Positions 26,479 to 34,983 of a stretch of DNA of 64,000 bases are shown piece after piece. The notes under the pieces were generated by a model, which did not search any database, was not told the origin of the DNA, and was given only the letters and a program-made list of their open reading frames with translations. Source of the stretch: an uncultured Lachnospiraceae bacterium (GTDB lineage Bacteria > Bacillota > Clostridia > Lachnospirales > Lachnospiraceae); NCBI GenBank assembly GCA_903789615.1, contig CAIFEV010000006.1, forward strand, positions 1 to 64,000, written 5' to 3'. How positions within the stretch are numbered: position 1 is the stretch's first letter; each line of letters opens with the position of its first letter. The translations under genes and the position numbers were made by a program.

Positions 26479-27210
26479 TCAGTACTCCTCATACGGCTGA
26501 ATGCTGCATGCTGCACCGAAGTACAGAATGTAGAACGCCAGCACGGCCACCTGAAGCAGGCTTACATCCAGGAAGAAGCTGCTAAGAAGCGCTGCAATCA
26601 GCACGATGGAAAGAACCACCGAGAGCACCTTTTTCTCTTTTCTTCCGCAGATTCCGGCAAGCAGTGTCAGGACGCCGATGACGCACACCGCCGCGCCGAA
26701 TGCATGCGCCGCACTCATATTCAGTCTGTCAATCCGGGCATCCCCGAAGAGTCCGCCGCCAAGCAGAGCCAGCGCCGCTCCACCGACAATCTCCAGTGCC
26801 GATGCAATGATGGAGAGGAGCGACATGACACGCATAAAGGCCGAGGTATAGTATACCGTGTTCTCCTCGTCTTCCCCTTCTTCTACGTCCTCCTCCGGTT
26901 CTTCCTCCTGCGGTATGATCCTCTGGATCCGGCGTTTTCTGACGGGTATCTGCTCTTCCTCCTGCCCGGCTGTCTGGGTTTCCCCCGTGGTTTCAGGCTC
27001 GTCCGGCTGCTGTGAAGTTCCCGGCTGCACATCCTGTGCGGCCTCCTGCTGCTGCGCCGAAGCCTGAGACGGCGCTGCTGCCTGTCGGCTGTTCGTCTCG
27101 TCAATATCAAGTGCCTCAAAGACCGTCGTCAGGTCTCCGTCCTGATCGCGGTCTGTTTCATCATTCGAAGGGATATCGCGTTCCCGTTCTTCCAGTTCTT
27201 TAAAACCCAT
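26479..27210 (-). CDS. Membrane protein with long acidic disordered N-terminus
   Basis: I do not recognise this 243-aa protein. The first 115 residues are hydrophilic and low-complexity (Glu, Asp, Gln and Pro-rich, with a basic patch VRKRRIQRI). About four membrane helices follow to the C-terminus (e.g. VMSLLSIIASALEIVGGAAL and VLSIVLIAALLSSFFL). The ATG at 27210 follows AAAGGAGG. It ends 3 nt before the NifX-like start, so the two are probably co-translated. Confidence 0.7.
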   Translation of the reverse strand: MGFKELEERERDIPSNDETDRDQDGDLTTVFEALDIDETNSRQAAAPSQASAQQQEAAQDVQPGTSQQPDEPETTGETQTAGQEEEQIPVRKRRIQRIIPQEEEPEEDVEEGEDEENTVYYTSAFMRVMSLLSIIASALEIVGGAALALLGGGLFGDARIDRLNMSAAHAFGAAVCVIGVLTLLAGICGRKEKKVLSVVLSIVLIAALLSSFFLDVSLLQVAVLAFYILYFGAACSIQPYEEY

Positions 27211-27272
27211 TTGTCCTCCTTTGCTGCTGCAAAGCGGTACCACATGCTTTGCCTGGTTATACAGACATACAG

Positions 27273-27301
27273 ATTATACCATATCCGCAGGATCTCATAA
27301 A
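27273..27301 (-). promoter_or_regulatory. Promoter of the acidic membrane protein gene
   Basis: A perfect TATAAT (27273-27278, minus strand) carries an extended -10 (TGG before it). The -35 region is weak. The leader is about 60 nt. Confidence 0.55.
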
Positions 27302-27319
27302 GTTCATTGTGAGGCCGTT

Positions 27320-27949
27320 TCAGGACTTTCCAAGTTTCTTCCGGATCGCTCCGGCGACATCGGTTCTGTCCATCTGCGGCGTTCCGATTTTGCGCAGAGC
27401 CGGCCAGTGCCGCCAGATCATGAGAAGCAGCAGCACAAGGGAAAGTACCCCGGCCTCATATCCCTCCCGAACCCACATGCACACGGTAAATACCGCCGGG
27501 ATAACCACGGCGCCTGCGGCCAGAGACTGTGTGGCAAGTACAACCATCATGCCGGAAATCATCGATAGAAACCCGAAAAGCGGCGAAAAAAGCGTTATTC
27601 CCGCACACGTCGTGGCCACGCCCTTGCCGCCCCGCAGTTTCAGCCAGAACGGAAAGTCGTGTCCCAGCGTGACGCCCAAAGCCGCCCACAGCACGCAAAT
27701 GTGGCCCAGGCGGCCGCTAAAAAGCAGCCACGCCAGGACCACACCTAAAACAGTCTTTCCTATGTCACCGGCCAGCACCAGAATGCCGGGACCAATCCCA
27801 AGAGCGGCCATCACATTGGCCATTCCGGGGTTTCCGGTCGCTCCGACCTCGCCGGCCGGTTTTCCGGCCACCTTCCGGCACACCACCTCTGCCGTGATGA
27901 AGCACCCGCAGAGATATCCGATGATCAGGCAGCCGATTCTCTCAGCCAT
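27320..27949 (-). CDS. plsY: PlsY-like acyl-phosphate glycerol-3-phosphate acyltransferase (divergent)
   Basis: PlsY (209 aa here) makes lysophosphatidic acid from acyl-phosphate and glycerol-3-phosphate at the membrane. Five or six hydrophobic helices and the GHDFPFWLKLRGGKGVAT loop (motif 2) identify the family. Motif 1 reads GATGNPGMANVMAALG instead of the usual GSGN-GATN. The C-terminal motif lacks the usual Asn-Ile pair (RHWPALRK). It may be a second, specialised copy. The ATG at 27949 follows GGAAAAA and fits the family N-terminus better than the start 36 nt upstream. Confidence 0.75.
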   Translation of the reverse strand: MAERIGCLIIGYLCGCFITAEVVCRKVAGKPAGEVGATGNPGMANVMAALGIGPGILVLAGDIGKTVLGVVLAWLLFSGRLGHICVLWAALGVTLGHDFPFWLKLRGGKGVATTCAGITLFSPLFGFLSMISGMMVVLATQSLAAGAVVIPAVFTVCMWVREGYEAGVLSLVLLLLMIWRHWPALRKIGTPQMDRTDVAGAIRKKLGKS

Positions 27950-28027
27950 CGCTTTTTCCTTCTTTCCCGTATCTGTGATTCTCATTGTACGACAATCCGG
28001 TCAGCGGGAAAAGAGGGACAGGCCGCT

Positions 28028-29311
28028 TCAGGCAAATGCCGCCTTGAACGCCTGATCCAGATCCTCAACAATGTCCTGAGCATTCTCGGTGCCGATGGAC
28101 AGGCGGATGGTGCTCGGGCGGATGTTCTGCTCCTCAAGCTCCTTCTCGGAGAGCTCAGCGTGTGTCGTGGTCGCCGGATGAATAACAAGCGACTTTACGT
28201 CCGCCACGTTGGCAAGATCGGAGAAGATCTTCAGGTTGTCGATGAAGCGGAATGCCTCCGGCTGTCCGCCCTTGATATCAAAAGTGAAGATGGAACCGCC
28301 GCCGTTCGGGAAGTACTTCTCGTACAGCTTGTGGTCCGGGTGATCCGGGAGCGACGGATGGTTGACATGTGCCACATACGGGCTTTTCACAAGGTAATCC
28401 AGAACCTTTTTCGTATTCTCCCAGTGGCGGTCAAGCCGCAGAGACAGGGTCTCGGTGCCCTGCAGAAGCAGGAAGGCATTGAACGGAGAGATCGTCGCGC
28501 CCTCGTCGCGCAGGATGATAGCACGGATGTACGTCGCGTAGGCCGCCTTGCCGGCCGCCTGTACGAAGGATACGCCGTGATAGGACGGATTCGGCTGTGT
28601 GAACTGCGGATATTTGTCGGAGGCGCTCCAGTCAAAGCTTCCGCCGTCCACGATGATGCCGCCCAGCGTCGTGCCGTGACCGCCGATGAACTTGGTCGCG
28701 GAGTGAACCACAATGTCCGCCCCGTACTCAAACGGGCGGATCAGGTACGGCGTGCCGAACGTGTTGTCCACCACGAGCGGAAGGCCGTGTCTGTGCGCGA
28801 TTTTCGCAATCTCTTCGATGTCCGGAATGTCCGCGTTCGGGTTGGTCAGCGTCTCGATGAAGATGAGCTTCGTCTCCGGGCGGATCGCCGCCTCCACCTC
28901 TTCCAGATTTCTTGTGTTGACAAATGTCGTCTGAATCCCGTAAACCGGCAGCGTGTGCTCCAGAAGGTTATAGGAGCCGCCGTAGATCGTTCTCTGAGCA
29001 ACCACATGATCGCCGGCGCCGGCAAGAGCGGTGATGGCATAGGTGATCGCCGCCGCGCCGCTTGCGACAGCCAGGCCAGCGACACCGCCTTCAAGCGCTG
29101 CGATTCTCTTTTCAAGCACATCCTGGGTGCTGTTTGTGAGACGGCCGTAGATGTTGCCGGCGTCTCTCAGGCCAAAACGGTCCGCCGCGTGCTGCGCGCT
29201 GTGGAACACGTACGATGTAGTCTGATAGATCGGAACGGCTCTGGAATCGGTCGCCGGATCAGCCTGCTCCTGTCCTACATGAAGCTGAAGTGTCTCAAAT
29301 CTGTATGCCAT
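28028..29311 (-). CDS. metY: O-acetylhomoserine (thiol)-lyase
   Basis: This 427-aa PLP enzyme converts O-acetylhomoserine and sulfide (or methanethiol) to homocysteine (or methionine). The PLP lysine is in VHSATKFIGGHGTTLGG near residue 210. The N-terminus (FETLQLHVGQEQADPATDSRAVPIYQTTSY) is typical of MetY rather than of cystathionine lyases. GAGG precedes the ATG. The 137-bp upstream gap shows no SAM riboswitch that I can recognise. Confidence 0.94.
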   Translation of the reverse strand: MAYRFETLQLHVGQEQADPATDSRAVPIYQTTSYVFHSAQHAADRFGLRDAGNIYGRLTNSTQDVLEKRIAALEGGVAGLAVASGAAAITYAITALAGAGDHVVAQRTIYGGSYNLLEHTLPVYGIQTTFVNTRNLEEVEAAIRPETKLIFIETLTNPNADIPDIEEIAKIAHRHGLPLVVDNTFGTPYLIRPFEYGADIVVHSATKFIGGHGTTLGGIIVDGGSFDWSASDKYPQFTQPNPSYHGVSFVQAAGKAAYATYIRAIILRDEGATISPFNAFLLLQGTETLSLRLDRHWENTKKVLDYLVKSPYVAHVNHPSLPDHPDHKLYEKYFPNGGGSIFTFDIKGGQPEAFRFIDNLKIFSDLANVADVKSLVIHPATTTHAELSEKELEEQNIRPSTIRLSIGTENAQDIVEDLDQAFKAAFA

Positions 29312-29448
29312 CCTCGTAAACCTCCCTGAATGTCTGGAAACGGCGCAGCTCCTGTTTGCCCGCGGCCGTCATTTGTTTTCGGATGACAAGATAGTAAATC
29401 AACCTTTCAGCTGTGTCCAATACAAAAAATAAGAGCTTTGTGATAGTT

Positions 29449-30849
29449 TCAGTCTATAACATGTATCCGCCGCACACACAGCACGCCGGCTCTGTGCGGC
29501 AGATGCACCTTCCCGGCCGGACTCTCCGCTTTTCCTGCTTCTCCCGCTTTTCCCGGTGTCCCTGTTTCATCCGGATACAGCGTGAGGATGAGCCGGCAGC
29601 TTTCTTTCTTCAGGAGTTCCCGGTCCAGAGAAGACAGGCCAACTTTTATCTCCCGCGACAAGCCGCCGGGGATTTCCGCTTTTTTTCTGCCGCCTGGCGT
29701 CTCAAGCCTGCCGCTAACGGCCGTGTACCGGAAGCTAAGCCAGATCTCTCCCATGCCTTCCGGGAGATCCGTAAGCAGAATTTCGGCACGTTTCCCGCCT
29801 GGAACAGATAGCTCATCCGGCAGCGCCGTTACCTGTACTTTCGGATTCACCGGTGCGAATCCCCGTGCCACGACCCGCATCTTCGGGTAGGTGATAAGCG
29901 ACAGAACCGCCTTTTCCCCGGATGGCGCCGGAAGCAGAGCATCATATCCTCCCTTTCCGTCTTCTGTCACCTGTGCATTGCCGGTGATGAGTTCCTCGCC
30001 GTCTCTGGTCACGATCTTTTCTGCCGCTTCAGCCTCCTTTTCCGCAAGCAGGAGGATACGATCCTTTCCCATACTGCCGCCGATTGTGAAGTCAGCATCA
30101 GGCCTAAGCCCCGCATCCACGCTCGCACTGATGAGCCCCGCGTATCGGGCCGGCCCCGCCACTTCCGGTCTTTTCCCTTTTTCTCTGCCAAAGACATACA
30201 GGTCTCCGCCGCCCGCGGCTCCCCGCAGGACCTCACAGAGCGAGTCTTCGGTCAGAATCACAGCGCCACCGGTTCTGACAACGCTCATCAGGCGGCAGTT
30301 GCCGATCCGCGGCTGCCAGTACTCCTCCATGTCCGTCCGCGCAAGCATCGTGAAGAGCATCGCATGAAGAGCCGCGCCGTGCGACACGACAAGAATCGTC
30401 TCCTGCGTGTTTCCGTATGTTTCCAGAAGACTCTTCAGGAAATCTGACGTCCGGCTGATGAGCTGCCCGAAACTCTCTGCCCCCTCCGGTGCCTGGTACG
30501 CCTGCGGATGGTACGCGAAATTGCGGTGATTCTCCGACATCTTTCCCGAGAGCTTCGGGTCAAAGGAGTAAAACGTCCCCTCGTCCGGCCCGAAACTCAT
30601 CTCAAGGAGCCGCTTATCCTCCGTGATCCCCTCTCCTGTCAGTCCGGACACGATCTGAGCCGTCTGCCTTGCGCGGATGAGCGGACTCGTGAACACTCTG
30701 TCAAACGTGATTCCTTTTGCCGCCGCCCGGGCTGCTTCTTTTTCTGCCTGCCGGATCCCTTCCGGATTCAGCGGAATATCGGTCTGTCCCTGCAGCCTGT
30801 GCGAGGCATTCCAGTCTGTCTGTCCGTGTCTGAGTAAATACAGTCTCAT
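29449..30849 (-). CDS. Histidine phosphatase fused to an unknown C-terminal domain
   Basis: This 466-aa protein has two parts. Residues 1 to about 205 are a histidine phosphatase (phosphoglycerate-mutase superfamily), with the catalytic RHG at 7-9, FTSPLIRARQTA near 53-64, and VVSHGAALHA (H157). Residues from about 210 to 466 are an unrecognised mostly beta-like region with a Gly/Pro/Glu-rich tail. Its ATG overlaps the cytX stop (ATGA), so it is the last gene of the thiamine-salvage operon. A phosphatase acting on a thiamine intermediate would fit, but this is inference. A 27-residue extension upstream is rejected. Confidence 0.8.
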   Translation of the reverse strand: MRLYLLRHGQTDWNASHRLQGQTDIPLNPEGIRQAEKEAARAAAKGITFDRVFTSPLIRARQTAQIVSGLTGEGITEDKRLLEMSFGPDEGTFYSFDPKLSGKMSENHRNFAYHPQAYQAPEGAESFGQLISRTSDFLKSLLETYGNTQETILVVSHGAALHAMLFTMLARTDMEEYWQPRIGNCRLMSVVRTGGAVILTEDSLCEVLRGAAGGGDLYVFGREKGKRPEVAGPARYAGLISASVDAGLRPDADFTIGGSMGKDRILLLAEKEAEAAEKIVTRDGEELITGNAQVTEDGKGGYDALLPAPSGEKAVLSLITYPKMRVVARGFAPVNPKVQVTALPDELSVPGGKRAEILLTDLPEGMGEIWLSFRYTAVSGRLETPGGRKKAEIPGGLSREIKVGLSSLDRELLKKESCRLILTLYPDETGTPGKAGEAGKAESPAGKVHLPHRAGVLCVRRIHVID

Positions 30850-32021
30850 TTCGTCTTCTTTTCTGTCAGTTTCCCCACGCAGGTATAAGCCGCCGCGCAC
30901 ACAGCCACAGCCGGCAGCGTGCTGCCGCATGGAATGTCAAGTGTCATAAAATACCGGTACAGAAGGAATCCTGCAATCCACACCAGCAGTGCCGGCCAGG
31001 TGAAGCCTCTGCGCTCATCGCGGTTCTTCAGAATATAGTAATCCGCAATCTGCACGCCGATCATCGGGGCAAAGACCGATCCGATGAAATACAGGAATCC
31101 CGTGATGTCATCCATGGGAAATGCAATCGCAAGCACAGACCCGGCAACAGTCACCGCGACGGCCGTCCATTTCCCTGAGATTCTGGACGAGAGTGACTCG
31201 GCGGAGATTCCGGCCGACATGGCATCCAGAAACGTCGTGGTCACCGTCGAAAAGATGATGATGACAAGCCCTGCGATGCCCAGGCCTGCGCGGACCATGA
31301 TCGCGGCGATATCCGTCGTCCCGGCAAAGCCTGCCGCTCCCATTCCGATCAGAAACATCCAGCAGCTCACCAGTCCATACGTGACCGTGCTCACAATGGC
31401 AGCCGGACGAGGCTTTTCTGCTTCTCTCGTATAATCGCTGATGCACGGAAGCCAGGAAAGCGGCATCGATGCGGACAGCTCCACTGCTGCTCCAAAGCTC
31501 ATGGCCTGCGCATCTGCAGCAGGGAACGCACCGCCCCTGAAGATCACGGTGCAGAGCACGACGGTCAGGATAAACAGGGCACTCATCGCCACGAGATTCA
31601 GTTTCCCCAGATTTTTCACACCGATGAGAATCCAGATGATGATCAGGGCGCCGATGCAGATGCACCAGATCCAGGATCCGACCGGAAGTGCGCCGACAGC
31701 CGCAAGGGCGCCGTCATAGATCATGATCGCCGTCCAGCCCGCCAGCTGGATGATGTTTAAAATCACAAAGAGCAGCCCGCCCTTCGCACCGAAGGTCTGT
31801 TTCACCGTCTCCATCGAGCTTCGGCGCTCAAGCCCGCCGATGAGGCCGGCCAGGTACAGCAGAAAGCAGCCGATTATATGGCCGAGAATAATCGCAGCCA
31901 GGCCCTTTCTAATTCCAAGCGGCGCGAAGTATGTTCCGGTCAGAATCTCTGCCAGCGACACACCGGCACCAAACCATATCAGCCCGTTTTCAAAAAGCGA
32001 AGTCCTTTTCTCTGTGCTCAC
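30846..32021 (-). CDS. cytX: Putative hydroxymethylpyrimidine transporter CytX (NCS1 family)
   Basis: This 391-aa, roughly 12-helix permease belongs to the nucleobase-cation-symport-1 family. It is close to CytX, which imports the thiamine precursor HMP. The N-terminus NGLIWFGAGVSLAEILTGTY matches the family. The gene overlaps thiD upstream by 4 nt and the phosphatase downstream by 4 nt, so a role in HMP salvage is strongly supported by context. No TPP riboswitch is visible at the operon start. Confidence 0.9.
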   Translation of the reverse strand: MSTEKRTSLFENGLIWFGAGVSLAEILTGTYFAPLGIRKGLAAIILGHIIGCFLLYLAGLIGGLERRSSMETVKQTFGAKGGLLFVILNIIQLAGWTAIMIYDGALAAVGALPVGSWIWCICIGALIIIWILIGVKNLGKLNLVAMSALFILTVVLCTVIFRGGAFPAADAQAMSFGAAVELSASMPLSWLPCISDYTREAEKPRPAAIVSTVTYGLVSCWMFLIGMGAAGFAGTTDIAAIMVRAGLGIAGLVIIIFSTVTTTFLDAMSAGISAESLSSRISGKWTAVAVTVAGSVLAIAFPMDDITGFLYFIGSVFAPMIGVQIADYYILKNRDERRGFTWPALLVWIAGFLLYRYFMTLDIPCGSTLPAVAVCAAAYTCVGKLTEKKTK

Positions 32022-32827
32022 TTCCCGGCCTCCTGTGCAAAGTAACCGTTCAGGTCAAACGCGTGATTCATCGGGCCGCTGCCCTTTCCGAGATCCAGCA
32101 TCGCCGCAAGAGCACCTGAAATATATTCCTTCGCCCGCCCGACGGAAGCCTTCAGATCAAATCCCTTGGCGAGATTGGCCGCGATGGCACTTGAAAGCGT
32201 GCATCCGGTGCCGTGCGTATTCGGGTTGTCGATCCGTTTCCCTTCAAACCAGAAAGCCCCCTGAGGACCGACGAGCAGGTCATTGGCATCATTCACGCTG
32301 TGGCCGCCTTTGCACAGAACCGCACAGCCGTACGTCTCGTAAATCAGTCTTCCGGCTTTCTCCATGTCCTCTTTTGTTTTCACCGGATGCCCAGTCAGAA
32401 CTTCCGTCTCGGGCACGTTCGGAGTGATGACGGCTGCGATCGGCAGCAGTTCTTTTTTCAGGGTTCCGATCGCGTCGTCCTCCAGCAGCTTTGCTCCGGA
32501 TGTAGCCACCATGACCGGGTCCACAACAATATTTTCCGCCTTATACTGTCTGAGTTTCTCCACGATCACCCGTATAAGTGCCGACTCGGAGACCATCCCG
32601 ATCTTTACCGCCTCCGGACGGATATCCGTGAACACCGCATCAATCTGCCGTCCGAGAAACTGCGGCGTGACATTCAGAATTCCCGTCACGCCCGTCGTGT
32701 TCTGGGCCGTCAACGCTGTTATGGCGCTCATTCCGAAAACGCCGTTCATGATCATTGTCTTGAGGTCAGCCTGAATTCCCGCGCCGCCGCTGGAATCACT
32801 GCCCGCTATCGTCAGTGCTGTATGCAT
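32018..32827 (-). CDS. thiD: Hydroxymethylpyrimidine/phosphomethylpyrimidine kinase
   Basis: ThiD (269 aa) phosphorylates HMP and HMP-P to give HMP-PP for thiamine synthesis. The ribokinase-like signatures are SDSSGGAGIQADLKT (residues 10-24), DPVMVATSGAKLL, and the C-terminal GTGCTLSSAIAANLAKG anion hole. It starts 3 bp after the preceding gene and overlaps cytX by 4 nt, giving an import-and-activate module. thiE is at 47915. No other de novo thi genes are in the window. Confidence 0.96.
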   Translation of the reverse strand: MHTALTIAGSDSSGGAGIQADLKTMIMNGVFGMSAITALTAQNTTGVTGILNVTPQFLGRQIDAVFTDIRPEAVKIGMVSESALIRVIVEKLRQYKAENIVVDPVMVATSGAKLLEDDAIGTLKKELLPIAAVITPNVPETEVLTGHPVKTKEDMEKAGRLIYETYGCAVLCKGGHSVNDANDLLVGPQGAFWFEGKRIDNPNTHGTGCTLSSAIAANLAKGFDLKASVGRAKEYISGALAAMLDLGKGSGPMNHAFDLNGYFAQEAGK

Positions 32828-32830
32828 GTT

Positions 32831-33646
32831 TCACCTTCTGTATGTATTTGCATCAAATCCAAGATCCTTCGGCAGGTACTTGTTCCCGGCAAGCCCCGAA
32901 GAGGCCGCAAAAATCGGCTGGCTTCCGCGGTATCTGACCGGCACCCCGTCCGCGTCCGTCACGCTTCCCCCTGCCTCCGTGACAATGAGGGCTCCGGCCG
33001 CATAATCCCAGAGGTGCAGCTTCCACTCAAAGAAAAGACCCGATGTCCCGCAGGCCACCTGGCACAGGTCCCACGCTGCCGTCCCGGTGTTGCGGACATC
33101 AATGCAGCGGTCCATATAGAATAAGGTCGTCTCCATCGCCAGCCGGTGCATGTCAAGATCATACGGCGTGGAGCCGAAGATCACCAGGCTTTTCGCAAGC
33201 GGATCATCCGAGCAGTGGATCGGCCTGCCGTTTAAGCGCGCACCGCACCCCTTTTGGGCCTCAAACAGCATGTCCTGATACGGATTGTACACGACGCCGA
33301 AAAGCGGCTGGCCGTCCTCAAGCAGCCCGCAGGAAATCACCGACGGGCGGAATCCCTTGATGAAATTGCTGGTTCCGTCGATCGGATCGATGACAAATGT
33401 GAGACCATGCGCGTTTTCCTCTCTGAACACGTCGTGTCCCTCTTCCTCGCCGATAAAGCGCGCGCCGGAAACGGCGTTTCCGAGTTCCCGGATCAGATAT
33501 TCCTGCGTTCTCTTGTCAAATTCCGTGACATAATTCGAAAAGCCTTCTTTTTTGCTCACCGCCGATGCGATGTCTTCGGCCGACAACAGGATTTTTCCGG
33601 CTTCGCGGACAATCTGTCTGATTTTTTCTTTTACCTGCTCTTCCAT
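32831..33646 (-). CDS. Inositol monophosphatase family protein
   Basis: This 271-aa metal-dependent phosphatase has the IMPase signature. GEEEGHD (residues 66-72) and IDPIDGTSNFIKG (86-98) carry the metal ligands D87 and D90. WDYAAGALIVTEAGG is near residue 212. The real substrate in the family may be inositol-1-phosphate, NADP, PAP or a sugar phosphate. It sits in the thiamine-salvage operon, 3 bp before thiD and 11 bp after the HD gene, so an operon-related phosphate ester is possible. The myo-inositol operon lies far away at 58-64 kb. Confidence 0.88.
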   Translation of the reverse strand: MEEQVKEKIRQIVREAGKILLSAEDIASAVSKKEGFSNYVTEFDKRTQEYLIRELGNAVSGARFIGEEEGHDVFREENAHGLTFVIDPIDGTSNFIKGFRPSVISCGLLEDGQPLFGVVYNPYQDMLFEAQKGCGARLNGRPIHCSDDPLAKSLVIFGSTPYDLDMHRLAMETTLFYMDRCIDVRNTGTAAWDLCQVACGTSGLFFEWKLHLWDYAAGALIVTEAGGSVTDADGVPVRYRGSQPIFAASSGLAGNKYLPKDLGFDANTYRR

Positions 33647-33657
33647 GTGTTCCTCCC

Positions 33658-34161
33658 TTACGCTTCCGGCTTCAGACCGAACATCCGGGTGCAGATGTCT
33701 TTGCCTGTCTTTGTCCGGAAAATTTTTTCCCGCACCGCTTCGGCGGCCTTTTCCGATTCACCGTCCTCATAGAGATTTACGAGAAAATCCGCCTCAACGA
33801 GAATCTGGTAATCGTCTCCCTCTATATCGGTATATGTGTGATGGTGTCCGACGAGAAACTCCACCCTTCTGATCTGTACTTCCGGATACCCCAGATTCTG
33901 AAGCAGTGTGCGGGCCTCTTCCGGCCCCAGCTGCTCCTGGTGCTTCCCATCCGAATCCCCGTACATCTTCAGACTGTTCCGGATCCCGATGTCGTGTACG
34001 ATCGCGGCTGTCTCAAGCGTCTGACGGGTCTGCTCCCGGATCCCTTCTCCCACGGCAATCAGATGCGCAAACTCGTAAACCTTCAGAAAATGCTGGATCT
34101 GTTTCGGCATTCCCGTGTCGTACCTGATCATCGCGCGGATCAGTTCTGCATTTTTATCCAT
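33658..34161 (-). CDS. HD domain phosphohydrolase-like protein
   Basis: This 167-aa protein has an HD metal-dependent phosphohydrolase fold. FAHLIAVGEG supplies the first His, AAIVHDIGI the His-Asp pair, and LVGHHHTY further metal ligands, with a later EADFLVNLYED. The substrate is unknown. The ATG at 34161 follows AAGGAG. A 17-residue extension upstream is unlikely. It is the first gene after the promoter of the HD, IMPase, thiD, cytX, phosphatase unit. Confidence 0.8.
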   Translation of the reverse strand: MDKNAELIRAMIRYDTGMPKQIQHFLKVYEFAHLIAVGEGIREQTRQTLETAAIVHDIGIRNSLKMYGDSDGKHQEQLGPEEARTLLQNLGYPEVQIRRVEFLVGHHHTYTDIEGDDYQILVEADFLVNLYEDGESEKAAEAVREKIFRTKTGKDICTRMFGLKPEA

Positions 34162-34215
34162 CACGATTCTCCTTACCATGCAAATTCCTGTGCCCCAGGA
34201 TGACACACACACATT

Positions 34216-34244
34216 ATTTTACTACAACAGCCGGCACATGCGAA
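34216..34244 (-). promoter_or_regulatory. Promoter of the HD-IMPase-thiD-cytX operon
   Basis: TTCGCA (34239-34244), a 17-nt spacer and TAAAAT (34216-34221) on the minus strand give a leader of about 50 nt. This is too short for a TPP riboswitch. Confidence 0.55.
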
Positions 34245-34265
34245 CCAAAAGGCAGGGAATACTGG

Positions 34266-34271
34266 TATAAT
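34266..34271 (+). promoter_or_regulatory. sdaAB-sdaAA extended -10 promoter
   Basis: TGGTATAAT is a perfect -10 with an extended TG. No good -35 is present. The ATG of sdaAB is about 25 nt downstream, after AGGAGGAG. Confidence 0.6.
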
Positions 34272-34296
34272 GTAGAAACAGGAGGAGGACTGCGGC

Positions 34297-34983
34297 ATGA
34301 AACTCACAGATATCATCGGACCGGTGATGGTCGGCCCGTCCAGTTCCCACACGGCCGGGGCCGTGCGCATCGGAAATGCAGGAAGGCGGCTGCTGGGACA
34401 GCCGGTCCGGGAAGCGCGAATCAGTCTTCACGGCTCCTTTCTTGCGACCGGAAGAGGGCACGGCACGGACAAGGCGCTTGTCGCCGGACTTCTCGGCATG
34501 GCGGTCGATGACCGCCGGATCCCGGACAGCTTTGAACTGGCGAGGCATGCGGGGCTATCCTTTTCCATAGACGGCATCGATCTGGGAGACGCTGCACACC
34601 CGAATTCTGCAAGACTCATTCTGACCGGCGAAAGGGGACGGAAACTGGAGATGGTCGGCGCCTCCATCGGCGGCGGCCGGATCTGCATCACGGAGCTTGA
34701 CGGGCTGCCTGTGAATTTTTCCGGAGACTTCCCGACGCTGATTGTTCACAACGAAGACCTGCCCGGGCACGTGGCCAGAGTGACAACCCTGCTCTCGGAC
34801 TCCGGCATCAATATCGCGTACATGCAGCTCAACCGCGCCCACCGGGGCGGCCAGGCCGTCATGGTTCTGGAGTGCGACCAGGAGGTCCCGCAGGAAGTTC
34901 TCACGAGACTTCAGGCGATGGACGGCATCGTCAAGGTCACATTCCTCTCGCTCTTACCGGAAGGAGAAATGTCGGATGTATGA
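34297..34983 (+). CDS. sdaAB: L-serine dehydratase, iron-sulfur-dependent, beta subunit
   Basis: This subunit (228 aa) pairs with SdaAA to deaminate L-serine to pyruvate and ammonia. The N-terminus has IGPVMVGPSSSHTAGAVRIG, the family signature. A C-terminal ACT domain follows from about residue 150 (DLPGHVARVTTLLSDSGINIAYMQL), which may sense serine. It overlaps sdaAA by 8 nt. Confidence 0.96.
   Translation: MKLTDIIGPVMVGPSSSHTAGAVRIGNAGRRLLGQPVREARISLHGSFLATGRGHGTDKALVAGLLGMAVDDRRIPDSFELARHAGLSFSIDGIDLGDAAHPNSARLILTGERGRKLEMVGASIGGGRICITELDGLPVNFSGDFPTLIVHNEDLPGHVARVTTLLSDSGINIAYMQLNRAHRGGQAVMVLECDQEVPQEVLTRLQAMDGIVKVTFLSLLPEGEMSDV

Noticed and set aside
34162-34296. Expected TPP riboswitch upstream of the thiD operon, and also upstream of thiE at 47811-47914.
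   Set aside because: Neither gap shows the conserved CTGAGA or ACCTGATCTGG-type segments, and the leader is too short.
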